NCBI GenBank assembly: GCA_900472785.1
Contig: UCJH01000035.1
Location: 1-64,000 of the forward strand
From: Hyphomicrobiales bacterium
GTDB lineage: Bacteria > Pseudomonadota > Alphaproteobacteria > Rhizobiales > Rhizobiaceae
Length of the DNA stretch: 64,000 bases
Reading direction: 5' to 3'
The notes below the pieces were generated by a model. It saw nothing but the letters and a program-made list of their open reading frames with translations. It was not told the origin of the DNA and did not search any database. Within the stretch, counting starts at the first letter, position 1. Every line of letters starts with the position of its first letter. The translations under genes and the position numbers were made by a program. Of this stretch, positions 24,437 to 33,172 are shown piece by piece.

Positions 24437-25690
24437 TCAGTTCGCACACGTGCCGAGGATCGGTGTCATCATCCTGATATGTGCATCGATACGCTCGCGA
24501 ACCTTTGCCGGAATGACCTCGCGTTCCGGCAGCGACCACCAAAATTTGTCCACGCGTTCGACCGTATCGACCACTGCATTGAGGACTGCGGCTTCCGGCA
24601 ATCGTGCGCGATTGGCGAAGGCCTTCCATCGCTGTACATTCAACGCCTTGAAAGGACGTTCGCCGGCGAGCGACAGAGCCATGGCGTCGGCCGAGATGTA
24701 CGGGATCGTCGAAAGCACGTCATAGACAGGCGCGAGATCCGGTTTGTCGCCAGCACCTCGATAGATCAATGACCAGTTTTTCAGGTGCATGTCGCCATTG
24801 CCCGTCAAGGCAGCCAGAGCCAGACGGCGGACGCACTCGAGAGCGGCGGCGGACGACACCGCAACGTTCAAGGCCGCAGCAATGTCGTGATATGCGGCTC
24901 CTTCATACTTCCGGGAAGGATTGACGCCGAAGACCTGGGCGAAGTCCTCGATATGGATCCGCTCACCATTCGTGCCGCGATCAAAGCGTTTGACGAGCAG
25001 GACTTTTCCATCGGACAGCGTCTCGAACTCTTTCGGGATACCTTCGAACTCCGATTGCTCGACCAGCTCCCGCTCCGGAACCTCCATGCCGATTGCGTCA
25101 GCCAGTGCCAGATTGGCATATTCGTTTTCTGACACTGCGGGGAAAGAGGTTGACGGAAACTTGGCGATATACGAACCCTGCTCATCACCAAGCGGCAATG
25201 TCAGGCCGCCGCCCTTCCCCGTGTTCTTGATGACCGACAGCTTCATTTGCACGCCAGCAAGCGAAAAACGGGCTTTCGGTTTCGGAGAAGGCATGTCGTC
25301 GAGACGCGCCACCGTTCCGTCACCCGGCACGACGCGGACGGCACCCGGCAGGTCCGCCCCGAGTGCGACAAGCAGATCGAAATCGTTCCCGGCGCGAACA
25401 CTGCCAGCGTGGTGCTTTTCCATTGCCTCGCGCAATTTGTCCTCTGGGAGAAGATTGGCGAAGAACGCCGGCAAGGCCCTGGGAACCGGCTTCGGGTCCT
25501 TGCGCAAGCCCCCACCGACTGCGCGAAAAGACAGGCTCACGACGGGAACTCCACCTGTCGCGCGATAGCTATCCTCGAAGCTGAACGCGTTGAAATCGCC
25601 GGGCGTCCGTACGATCGTGCCGACTTTCACGTCGTTCAGCAGCACGTCAAGCGACGAGACTGATCTTGGATTGGGAAAAGCTTCAATCAC
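24437..25690 (-). CDS. hipA: HipA-type serine/threonine kinase toxin
   Basis: A protein of about 417 residues with the full HipA architecture: N-terminal couple domain (LDVLLNDVKVGTIVRT), kinase N-lobe with AGVQMKLSVIKNTGKGG (P-loop-like ejection region), hinge and FPSTSFPAVSENEYANLALA, catalytic GNGDMHLKNWSLI and metal-binding LAPVYDVLST. HipA toxins phosphorylate glutamyl-tRNA synthetase or other targets and cause growth arrest. The most likely start is a GTG at 25690 that overlaps the last eight bases of hipB, giving translational coupling; longer starts would run into the antitoxin gene. The antitoxin gene is immediately upstream. A second, broken hipA is at the window's left end. Confidence 0.9.
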   Translation of the reverse strand: MIEAFPNPRSVSSLDVLLNDVKVGTIVRTPGDFNAFSFEDSYRATGGVPVVSLSFRAVGGGLRKDPKPVPRALPAFFANLLPEDKLREAMEKHHAGSVRAGNDFDLLVALGADLPGAVRVVPGDGTVARLDDMPSPKPKARFSLAGVQMKLSVIKNTGKGGGLTLPLGDEQGSYIAKFPSTSFPAVSENEYANLALADAIGMEVPERELVEQSEFEGIPKEFETLSDGKVLLVKRFDRGTNGERIHIEDFAQVFGVNPSRKYEGAAYHDIAAALNVAVSSAAALECVRRLALAALTGNGDMHLKNWSLIYRGAGDKPDLAPVYDVLSTIPYISADAMALSLAGERPFKALNVQRWKAFANRARLPEAAVLNAVVDTVERVDKFWWSLPEREVIPAKVRERIDAHIRMMTPILGTCAN

Positions 25691-26000
25691 CACGTTCACC
25701 GTCTGGATGTGCAACGAATGCCGGAAGATCATCGAGATCGTCGTGCGGCCGCAGCAAAGCATCGACGGCCGGCACCATCGCCTGCGGGATGAGCATCAGC
25801 TCGAGCCCGAGAGCACGGGCGATGTTGATCAAGGTCGTCGTACGCGCGGCGCTGCTTCCGGCCTCGATCTCGCGATAGCGGGGACGCGATATACCCGCCA
25901 TGTCGGCGACCTGCTCCTGGGTTAATCGCTTGACCTTGCGCGTCGCCTTCAGCAACTTTCCGATATCCAGTATTGCATCTGACTCAGCGCGTGCCATCAT
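25683..26000 (-). CDS. hipB: HipB-like XRE antitoxin
   Basis: A 105-residue Cro/C1-type helix-turn-helix protein: LLKATRKVKRLTQEQVADMA, GISRPRYREIEAGSS, TTLINIARALGLELMLIPQ. The C-terminal tail (FVAHPDGERGD) is flexible, like the HipB tail that anchors HipA. The ATG is doubled (26000 or 25997). It overlaps hipA at its 3' end. It should neutralise HipA and repress the operon through the inverted repeat upstream. Confidence 0.85.
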   Translation of the reverse strand: MMARAESDAILDIGKLLKATRKVKRLTQEQVADMAGISRPRYREIEAGSSAARTTTLINIARALGLELMLIPQAMVPAVDALLRPHDDLDDLPAFVAHPDGERGD

Positions 26001-26081
26001 CCTTCCCCGTCCGAACTTTTTGGGACTGTGGGTGAAGTAGCAAAATCATCCCTTCCAGTCAAAGTAAAAGTTATATATAGG

Positions 26082-26103
26082 GATCATTTTTAATAATATG
26101 ATC
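26082..26103. promoter_or_regulatory. Inverted repeat in hipBA promoter region
   Basis: GATCAT (26082-26087) and ATGATC (26098-26103) flank ten AT-rich bases within a very AT-rich stretch (26060-26120) between divergent hipB and the tyrosine recombinase gene. The arms are only six bases, but the place and spacing suit a HipB-type operator also affecting the recombinase promoter. Confidence 0.4.
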
Positions 26104-26225
26104 TTTTTATATATCATTCACGACGTTTACAGACAACGGCGCGAGAGGTGCCCACCTCACATGCTTCGTTAAAGGCCGCCGCTTATTTCCGCTCGCCCTC
26201 GGTACTGTTGCCGACAAGAAGTGGA

Positions 26226-28700
26226 ATGAGCATGCAAAAACACGATCTTACATCACGTCATTTTCAGCAAAAAATCTCCGAATTCTGCGAGGTGCGTATT
26301 GCACCGATATGCTCGAAACGGGTGCTGGAGAATGTCCGCCCCTATCTGGTCAGCCTGATCATTTACCGCAAGCGGCCGCCCGTCCTGAACGGCCGTCTCG
26401 ACTGGACTGCGATCGGAGAAGCGTGCGGGATCGAAGATGAAATGACGGCAGACCTGAACAAGCAGTTACGGCCGGCGCTGGATGCGATCATGCGATGGCT
26501 GAAGGTGCCGCCCGTCGCAGACGACATTCCGCCGGCAAAGCTGCGTACGCATGCTAGCAAGGTTGAGCCGGTCAAACAGCCCACGGCTGCATCCTCGACC
26601 AGAAACCCGCAACGCGCCGCGACGGACGGCGTGTTTGCCGGGAATACATCTGCCCAGCGCGGTCCTGCGCCGAAGCCGATCAGCCCGTTTCCCGATGCGT
26701 TGTTCGAAGCAACCGACGATCCTGCGAGTTTTCAGGATGCGCTGATGTACCATATGCGCCGGTTCGGCGACAGTTATTGGCAGCTCTACCGCGCCGTCGT
26801 GCGTCTGACGGAAACTTTTGACAGCAAGACGCTTCTGTCCTGGATCCAGGGCGAGCGTGTGCCGCGATCGGTTGCAAGTTTCGACATCCTGCGCCGCATC
26901 GAAACACGCTATCGACTGTCGGAAGGATACTTCAAGGCAAAGCTGCCGCACCAGGCGCGCTCGCTTTATGGGCATGATCTCGGCGATATCAGTCCGGCCG
27001 AGCGCCGACGGATTTCACTTCATCTGCCAGAGGACTTCAACACTTTGCCCTTCACCAAACGGCAAGAGATCCTCGACTGGGTGCGGCGGGTCATTGTCTC
27101 TGGGTCCACCGAGTATCGCCGTTACCAGGCCGCAAAGAGCAGGGAACGATATGCGATCCGTTTTCCCGGTGTCACGTATGGCGGCGGTTCACCGTCACCC
27201 AGATCTTTGACCTCTGCCGCCAACGCCAACCACAACATGGCTAAGGAAATCGACGATCCAGATCTGCTGTCAGGCGTCATCGACGCGCCGCCGCGGCTTG
27301 CGGTGGAAATGGCGGACCTCATTCGTTTCAAGACATCGACCCTGACGGCGATTGGTTTTCAGCGAAATGGGGTCTGGGGCGAAGAAACCGCATCCCAAAA
27401 AATCGAACATCTCGGCTTGATGTTTGGTGCCCTCGCCGCGTCTCCCTCCGGGATCGTCAAAGGTCGCGGCGTTCCGCTCAGCCAGTTGAGCTTTGGCCTG
27501 TTGGTATTCCCGGGCGTCTGGGACTGGTATCTGCAATGGCGTGAACAGCGGCGCGGCTTCTACACCAAATGGGAAGAGGACATGCTGATGGTGGCTCAGG
27601 CTCTCACGCGCGCTGACGTAGGCTGGATCCGGCAGCATCCAGAGCTTTTGAAGAATGTCAGGCCGATCGATGGTCTCATCGAACGAGAGGAGATCGAGTT
27701 CGCAACCCGAGACTGGAACGGCGCCTGCGATGCGTTTCACCGGCATGCGGCAAACCGATCGAAGGAAATCCAGCGGGTCATGCGTGTCCATCGCGATCCA
27801 TTCGAGCCGATCATGTGCATCCTGGAGGCCGACAGCCCACTCGCCGAATATCGCAAGATCACCGACGAGATCCTGAAACGCATGCCGGACGAAGATCGCT
27901 ATCCGCGACCGGCGGCCGAAGCCGTCCGATCATTTTTGCTCCTGCGCCTTGGCCTACATCTCGGCCTTCGCCAGAAGAACCTGCGTCAGCTCCGCGTCTG
28001 CCCGCGCGGGCATTTCCCGACATCAGAGCGACGGCTTGAGGACCTGAAATGTGGTGAACTACGCTGGAGCGACCGCGATAACGGCTGGGAAGTCCTCATC
28101 CCATCTGTCGCCTTCAAGAATTCCGGATCATCGTTTTTTGGTCAGAAGCCGTTCCGGCTGATCCTTCCGGATCTTCTCGATCTCTACAAATATATCGAGG
28201 CTTATATCGACAAGCATCGCGGCGTGCTGCTTGGCAGCGCAAAGGATCCCGGCACATTCTTCGTCAAAACGGTGAAAACGACGAGCCTCGACGCGGCCTA
28301 TGACTCGACGAAATTCTATGAAGCTTGGCGGACGGTGATACAGCGATACGGGATCTACAACCCCTACACAGGCCGTGGCGCTATCAGAGGGCTGCTGCCG
28401 CATGGACCACATAATCTGCGGGACATTCTCGCTACCCATATCCTCAAGCAGACTGGTTCTTACGAACAGGCCAGCTACGCCATTCAGGATACTCCTGATG
28501 TTGTGCAGCAGCATTACGGTAGGTTCCTGCCGCAAGATAAGGCCGCACTCGCGGCAAAAATCCTGAACAAGGTTTGGGAGCCGCGTAACGAAATCAAGGC
28601 TACACTGCCTTCAGGCGCGGAACGCTCCTCGCGCCTGAGAGCTGACATACTCGTCGCCTTGAACCAATGTGAACCTACGACCCCCGGCCATTTTTCCTAA
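26226..28700 (+). CDS. Large tyrosine recombinase (about 825 aa)
   Basis: The C-terminal 220 residues form a tyrosine-recombinase catalytic domain: LLLRLGLHLGLRQKNLRQLR (first catalytic Arg region), LLPHGPHNLRDILATHI (His-x-x-Arg) and VVQQHYGRFLPQDK with the presumed nucleophile Tyr. The first 600 residues are unlike common phage integrases. They include a segment with SWIQGERVPRSVASFDILRR that looks like an XRE-type domain, suggesting a long DNA-recognition arm. Length is about twice that of ordinary integrases, a class often found on rhizobial mobile elements. Start by ATG at 26226 (or 26232); an upstream GTG is less likely. A tRNA-like fragment 1.2 kb downstream could be a related attachment site. 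Confidence 0.75.
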   Translation: MSMQKHDLTSRHFQQKISEFCEVRIAPICSKRVLENVRPYLVSLIIYRKRPPVLNGRLDWTAIGEACGIEDEMTADLNKQLRPALDAIMRWLKVPPVADDIPPAKLRTHASKVEPVKQPTAASSTRNPQRAATDGVFAGNTSAQRGPAPKPISPFPDALFEATDDPASFQDALMYHMRRFGDSYWQLYRAVVRLTETFDSKTLLSWIQGERVPRSVASFDILRRIETRYRLSEGYFKAKLPHQARSLYGHDLGDISPAERRRISLHLPEDFNTLPFTKRQEILDWVRRVIVSGSTEYRRYQAAKSRERYAIRFPGVTYGGGSPSPRSLTSAANANHNMAKEIDDPDLLSGVIDAPPRLAVEMADLIRFKTSTLTAIGFQRNGVWGEETASQKIEHLGLMFGALAASPSGIVKGRGVPLSQLSFGLLVFPGVWDWYLQWREQRRGFYTKWEEDMLMVAQALTRADVGWIRQHPELLKNVRPIDGLIEREEIEFATRDWNGACDAFHRHAANRSKEIQRVMRVHRDPFEPIMCILEADSPLAEYRKITDEILKRMPDEDRYPRPAAEAVRSFLLLRLGLHLGLRQKNLRQLRVCPRGHFPTSERRLEDLKCGELRWSDRDNGWEVLIPSVAFKNSGSSFFGQKPFRLILPDLLDLYKYIEAYIDKHRGVLLGSAKDPGTFFVKTVKTTSLDAAYDSTKFYEAWRTVIQRYGIYNPYTGRGAIRGLLPHGPHNLRDILATHILKQTGSYEQASYAIQDTPDVVQQHYGRFLPQDKAALAAKILNKVWEPRNEIKATLPSGAERSSRLRADILVALNQCEPTTPGHFS

Positions 28701-28771
28701 GTTGCTGGAAAATCGGCCGTTGCAAGTTTACTGCTGATCAGGTTGCCTGCGAGATAAATCGTCATACTGCC

Positions 28772-29353
28772 TCACTTTACGATCTTATGAGCTTTTATGT
28801 TCAAAGTTGTGGATCCGTCGCGGAAAATCTCGACAGAAAACGCATAGATTTCGAATGGGAAATGCCAGAAATTGTTTCGGGTCAGCCCACAGTAAGGCGT
28901 TCTAATTCGGCAGTCCGCAAAAACTCGGGTTTTTGCACTATTCACAGGACTTCGCACTGTGCTGGTCATTGCTCCGGCAAAACCATTGGCAGCCAAAATT
29001 GCGACGATTTCATCATCGGTTGTGGTTTCAACGAACACCCGACTCAAGCACACTTCGACCTCGGTTGTGCTGCCAAAGTCCTTCCAACGGAGGATGCTGG
29101 TTTTTTGATCCGCAAGGCACGTGGCGCGGTCAGGCCATCTGTTCAACGCTAGTAGCAATGAAAGCGGCAGCATTCCTATCGGGTTGAAGCTCCTATAGTC
29201 TCCAATTCGCGTGCGGACACCGAGAGCCCGATCCTCGTCAGCAGCGTCATTGTGCGATCGCAGGAACACATCCAAACCCCCGACTGCAACAACAACGATG
29301 GCGAAAAATATGAGGGATACCGATGGTAGACTGAGACCATGAAATTTTGTCAT
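28772..29353 (-). CDS. Hypothetical membrane-anchored protein
   Basis: A 193-residue protein with one N-terminal hydrophobic helix (SLIFFAIVVVAVGGLDVFL, about 13-31) and an otherwise soluble periplasmic-looking part with five cysteines. No family recognised. Codon use is slightly more AT-rich than the recombinase upstream. It is convergent with the recombinase and has no close partner. The hydrophobic helix may act as uncleaved signal-anchor. Confidence 0.45.
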   Translation of the reverse strand: MTKFHGLSLPSVSLIFFAIVVVAVGGLDVFLRSHNDAADEDRALGVRTRIGDYRSFNPIGMLPLSLLLALNRWPDRATCLADQKTSILRWKDFGSTTEVEVCLSRVFVETTTDDEIVAILAANGFAGAMTSTVRSPVNSAKTRVFADCRIRTPYCGLTRNNFWHFPFEIYAFSVEIFRDGSTTLNIKAHKIVK

Positions 29354-29935
29354 GTTCTAAGACATACCCTTTCAAGTGCACTCACTGATTGATTCATTAG
29401 AGTAGAGCAACTTGAATAGGAAATTAATTGGTTGTCAACCTGGGTGAGCTCCATTCGATTGTCGGAATTGCCGACAACAGAAGCCAAAACAAACCGCAAA
29501 CAAAAGAGCGATAACCCGCTATGTATCAATAGCTTCGCGTTGTAGAAGCGCTTTATGCAAGCGAATCCATCCGCTCTGGCATCCTTACTTGCCCGCAAAT
29601 TTTCCAGAGCGGCTCATCGAACAGGTGATACGGTGGTCGTCCATGAGAGGCTGGAACTGCACGCTAGTGTCATGGCTTCTTTGATGCGGCCCATGCAGGA
29701 AGCATCTGGTTCCCTCGAAGCTAGATCGCCAACATCAGGGCATCTGTAACGATCTGAACCGCCATGCTTACATTCAACGCCCAACCCACGACACCAATAC
29801 CAAAAAACTCGGTGAGGAAAATAACTCACAAAATCCGTGGTTCATCGGGGCATTTTTGCCAATCTCACACGAGCATTATCTCGCACAAAAAAATAATATC
29901 TTATCATTAAAATTCATATATTTATGTAAGGTCAA
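29354..29935. other. Non-coding, decayed AT-rich region
   Basis: About 580 bp with short frames only, none with a ribosome site or coherent composition. A very AT-rich block is present at 29880-29930. It looks like degraded accessory DNA; I see no terminal repeats of a known element. Confidence 0.45.
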
Positions 29936-29983
29936 TCTGCTTTGTAATCAGGCGATCCCGGGTTAGGGTCCTGATGGGTCACC
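29936..29983 (+). other. Possible tRNA-Thr(TGT) 3'-half fragment / attachment site
   Basis: TCTGCTTTGTAATCAGG resembles the anticodon arm of tRNA-Thr(TGT), and GGTTAGGGTCC followed by TGATGGGTCACC resembles a T-arm and acceptor 3' end. The 5' half is absent and pairing is imperfect, so this is not a functional tRNA. Such 3' halves are left by site-specific integration at tRNA genes. The call rests on pattern only and could be coincidence. Confidence 0.3.
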
Positions 29984-30122
29984 CTCGGTGAAAAACTCGG
30001 CGTGTCGTTCCAGGACATCCAGAAGTATGAACGCGCCATAAGCAGAATTAGCGGCTCCATGCTCTGCGAGATTGCCGGTATCCTCGGATACGTTTATCGA
30101 ATACTTCTTCGAATGCGTGCTA
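29978..30122 (+). pseudogene. XRE regulator fragment
   Basis: The plus-strand frame encodes VTLGEKLGVSFQDIQKYERA followed by ISRISGSMLCEIAGILG. This corresponds to helices 2-5 of the XRE domain encoded intact at 30433-30894 (LGDELGVTFQQVQKYEKGMN, VGASRLQKIATVLG). The N-terminal start and the C-terminal half are missing. It is a broken paralogue, possibly from a duplication or recombination event. Confidence 0.65.
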
Positions 30123-30432
30123 CCGCCGACAAGCCTCCATGAACCTGGCGTACCTCCATTGGCTTAAAACGAAACCCATAAGGCAGCACCCTGGCCGGCA
30201 TTCCCAAGCCGGTACACAGCAAGCTCGTATCTATGACGCTTCATTGAGACAAAGACGAAGCCGCGCGCATAGCTGATCGCCACCCATTCAAATTGAATTG
30301 TTGAATTTTCGAACTCGCCGATACTGAAGGTTGAATTTTCGCTAATTTCGATACAAACTAATAATCGGCAAGCGTGTTACCGGTCGGCTGCCACCACCTT
30401 GCTATTCGCCCGGTCTTGTTAGGAGTTCGTCG
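30123..30432. other. Intergenic region upstream of the XRE gene
   Basis: About 310 bp. No coding signal. The stretch 30285-30365 contains a repeated phrase, TTGAATTTTCGAACTCGCCG and TTGAATTTTCGCTAATTTCG, that may belong to the XRE promoter or operator. Confidence 0.4.
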
Positions 30433-30894
30433 ATGTCCGCTAAGAAAATCCCTGATGCCATCGATGTCTATGTCGGCGGGCGGATCCGGATGCGTCGCGT
30501 CATGCTGAAGATGAGCCAGACGAGGTTGGGTGACGAGCTTGGCGTTACGTTCCAGCAAGTCCAGAAATACGAAAAGGGCATGAACAGGGTTGGTGCCAGC
30601 CGCCTGCAAAAGATCGCAACAGTTCTGGGCGTTCCGCCAAGCTTCTTCTTTCATCAGGAAGGGGACGAACCCCTCAACACAAGTGGCCTTGAGAACGTCC
30701 AGGGGCTGAGTGACGTTTCGCAGTTCCTGCAATCGCGCGAAGGCGTGACACTCAATCAGTCTTTTCTGAAAATCGCCGACCCAAAAATCCGTCAGAAGAT
30801 TCTGGCACTGGTCAAAGCCATGGCGCACACGGACGACTCGATAGTGATGGCACATGAAAGCCCTTCCAACACGGAAGTCTTATTGAACAGCTAA
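30433..30894 (+). CDS. XRE-family transcriptional regulator
   Basis: A 153-residue regulator. Residues 10-75 form a Cro/C1-type helix-turn-helix: VGGRIRMRRVMLKMSQTRLG, VTFQQVQKYEKGMNRVGASR, LQKIATVLGVPPSFFF. The C-terminal half is helical and resembles the rhizobial SinR/PraR-like regulators. AGGAG lies eight bases before the ATG. It ends 44 bp before the SARP gene with the same orientation, so it may control or be co-transcribed with the RiPP-like cluster. A broken paralogue lies just upstream. Confidence 0.85.
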   Translation: MSAKKIPDAIDVYVGGRIRMRRVMLKMSQTRLGDELGVTFQQVQKYEKGMNRVGASRLQKIATVLGVPPSFFFHQEGDEPLNTSGLENVQGLSDVSQFLQSREGVTLNQSFLKIADPKIRQKILALVKAMAHTDDSIVMAHESPSNTEVLLNS

Positions 30895-30938
30895 CCTCTA
30901 TTTCTCGTCTAACCATCACGGAACCGTCGCGGGGAGCA

Positions 30939-32894
30939 ATGGCGTTCAGGCTGCTGACATTGGGGGAATTGCGGCTTCTGGATCCATCGGGAAACGTGGC
31001 ATCCTTTCCCGAAAAGGGCTTGCTCATCCTTACCTACCTGTTCGCTCATCCGCAGCGCACGCAATCGCGTTCGCTGCTGTCGAGACTGTTGTGGGACAAG
31101 GTCGAGGCCGCACAGGCCTATACCAATTTACGCAAGACATTGTCGCGGATCGATGCTCGTCAACAGGAACTGGGCCATCGCTTCATTGAGATGACGCAGT
31201 CCGATATCAAACTTGATGGTAGTGCCATTCAATGCGACGTCGCCAGGCTGCAGATGCCGCCGGCGGCGGATGTGCTCAGTGAGCTGCGCTCTTTAGTAGG
31301 CTTGTTCAGTCGACTCTTTCTGGAGAGCGTAGACAGCACAAACGACACGCTTTCGGCATGGATCAAGCAGCAGCGTGAACAGCATCTTGGCCGATTGCGC
31401 GAGACATTGATGGAAGCGGTTCCGCTGGCGACGTCCGCGTCAGACATTGCGCTCGTCAAAGACGCCGCACTGCGGATCTTTCAATATGACCCGGATGACG
31501 AGATGATCGTCGCGCTGCTCGCCGAAACCTATTCCACCGAGGGAAAGGTTCGTACCGCCAGAAACATCTTCGATGGCCAAAAACAGAAATTGTGGGGCAA
31601 CCTGACGCTTGGTCCAGACATTCACGCGCTGAATGTCGTCAGAAAAGTGTTCGAGAAACAACGTGGTCCTGGTCACGTACTTCCGCATGTGGATCGACAC
31701 CTTGGCGTACCGGATGTGGACACGGTCCTCAAGCGTGCGGTCCCACGGCTTGTGCTGCTTCCCCCTGTGGAGAGCGTTGCCGGCAGTCAGCCGTTATTGC
31801 CCTTTGCCGATGCACTGATCGAAGACGTCACGATCGCTCTGTGTTCGCTGACTTCGGTTTCGGTGGTTGCACCATACACGGCAGCGCAAATCGGCCGGCA
31901 TTCGGACAAGGCCAATACGATCGCGCAGCATTCCATCGCCTATGTGCTGGACACGAAGCTGACCGGACACGGCGCCCAAAGCAGCCTGTTCGTGCAACTG
32001 GTCTATTTTGCAAACGACGAGGTTATCTGGGCGGACCGCTACGATATGGAGAGAGACGGCCTGGCTGCGCAGCGCCGCCAGATCGCGCGACGAATTTCGA
32101 TGGCGATCACCGGCCAGATTGAGCGCAACGAGCTGGCGCGGGAGTATTTCGAGCGCAGTCCGACAGCCTACCATCACTATCTTCTCGGACAGCGGCACCT
32201 GAAGCACCTCGGCCTTCCCGATATCCGCCGCGCGCGCAAGGAATTCCGCGCAGCGCTCCACGACAGTCCATATTTCTCGCCAGCGTTAAGCGGTATCGCA
32301 CGGACCTATTCCCGTGAATGGTTGATCACTGCCCGCGGTGATACCCAGCTTCTGAAAGAAGCAGAAAAGCACGCCAATCAGGCCATCGCGGCCGGGCAGG
32401 ACATGGTCGGCGGCTATAGAGAGCTCGGTGTCGCGAAACTGCTTCTCGGAGGCATCGACGAAAGCGTCGAGGCGTTGGAACTGGCCGAAACGCTGAGCCC
32501 GCATTATGCCGACGTTGCGGCCGACTACGCCGACACGCTCGTACATGCCTCTGAGCCCAGGCAAGCGCTTGAAAAGATCGAAAAGGCAATCGACCTCAAT
32601 CCGCTCAGCCCGGATGTCTACCTTTGGACTGGTGCAGGCGCGAGTTATTGCCTGGGCGAATATGATCAGGCTTTATCCTACATTGACCGCATGGCCGATA
32701 GCGGGCTTGCAAATCGGCTGTCGGCGGCAAGCTGGGCAATGCTTGGCAACCAGAGACGGGCAAAATCCTTTGTGCGCAAGGCCCGCGAAACCAATCCAGA
32801 TTTCGATGTCGATACCTGGCTGGCTGCCGTTCCCCTGAAGGAACAATGGCAGAAAGATCACTACCGTGATGGCCTGCGAAAAGCAGGTTTTTAA
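30939..32894 (+). CDS. SARP/BTAD-type transcriptional activator with TPR domain
   Basis: A 651-residue multi-domain regulator. Residues 1-95 look like the OmpR-like winged helix of SARP proteins (LLTLGELRLLDPSGNVASFP, SRLLWDKVEAAQAYTNLRKT). Residues about 100-240 form the bacterial transcriptional activation (BTAD) helical domain. Residues about 265-385 resemble the TolB/adenylate-cyclase-associated segment (LVLLPPVESVAG, ADRYDMERD). Residues 400-640 carry TPR-like repeats (AYHHYLLGQRHLKHLG, YADTLVHASEPRQALEKIEK). It precedes the peptide-YcaO-TfuA genes by about 30 bp and is the likely pathway-specific activator. Confidence 0.8.
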   Translation: MAFRLLTLGELRLLDPSGNVASFPEKGLLILTYLFAHPQRTQSRSLLSRLLWDKVEAAQAYTNLRKTLSRIDARQQELGHRFIEMTQSDIKLDGSAIQCDVARLQMPPAADVLSELRSLVGLFSRLFLESVDSTNDTLSAWIKQQREQHLGRLRETLMEAVPLATSASDIALVKDAALRIFQYDPDDEMIVALLAETYSTEGKVRTARNIFDGQKQKLWGNLTLGPDIHALNVVRKVFEKQRGPGHVLPHVDRHLGVPDVDTVLKRAVPRLVLLPPVESVAGSQPLLPFADALIEDVTIALCSLTSVSVVAPYTAAQIGRHSDKANTIAQHSIAYVLDTKLTGHGAQSSLFVQLVYFANDEVIWADRYDMERDGLAAQRRQIARRISMAITGQIERNELAREYFERSPTAYHHYLLGQRHLKHLGLPDIRRARKEFRAALHDSPYFSPALSGIARTYSREWLITARGDTQLLKEAEKHANQAIAAGQDMVGGYRELGVAKLLLGGIDESVEALELAETLSPHYADVAADYADTLVHASEPRQALEKIEKAIDLNPLSPDVYLWTGAGASYCLGEYDQALSYIDRMADSGLANRLSAASWAMLGNQRRAKSFVRKARETNPDFDVDTWLAAVPLKEQWQKDHYRDGLRKAGF

Positions 32895-32926
32895 AGAAGC
32901 GATTTCCAACAGAGAAGGATTTGAAC

Positions 32927-33145
32927 ATGGCAAAAGTCGTCGTCATCGGATTGCCCGGAGAAGCCGGTCTATGGGTTGCAGATCTTGACGCGGGGACGGT
33001 TAGCGCGTTTCAGCCGCCGGCGGGAAGCCCATTGGAAGCGGCCAGCAAACTGCGCGCCGGCGGAGCCGCGATCAACAAAGGAGTGAATTTCTCCGTCGTT
33101 GTGAAATCAGCCGATGATGCCTTCTCCGGACATCTCGACGGATAA
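32927..33145 (+). CDS. Small peptide, candidate RiPP precursor
   Basis: A 72-residue protein, MAKVVVIGLPGEAGLWVADL onward, with no Cys and a C-terminal SADDAFSGHLDG. AGAGAAGGA lies eight bases before the ATG. It sits 32 bp after the SARP gene and 27 bp before YcaO, exactly where a RiPP precursor is expected. The N-terminal half has a regular beta-strand pattern that could serve as leader for recognition; the Gly/Ala-rich middle (LRAGGAAINKGVNF) and tail could be the modified core. The family is unknown to me. It could instead be a small structural or regulatory partner of YcaO-TfuA. Confidence 0.65.
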   Translation: MAKVVVIGLPGEAGLWVADLDAGTVSAFQPPAGSPLEAASKLRAGGAAINKGVNFSVVVKSADDAFSGHLDG

Positions 33146-33172
33146 TTTTACGAACGGCGTGGCCTTGGGACT

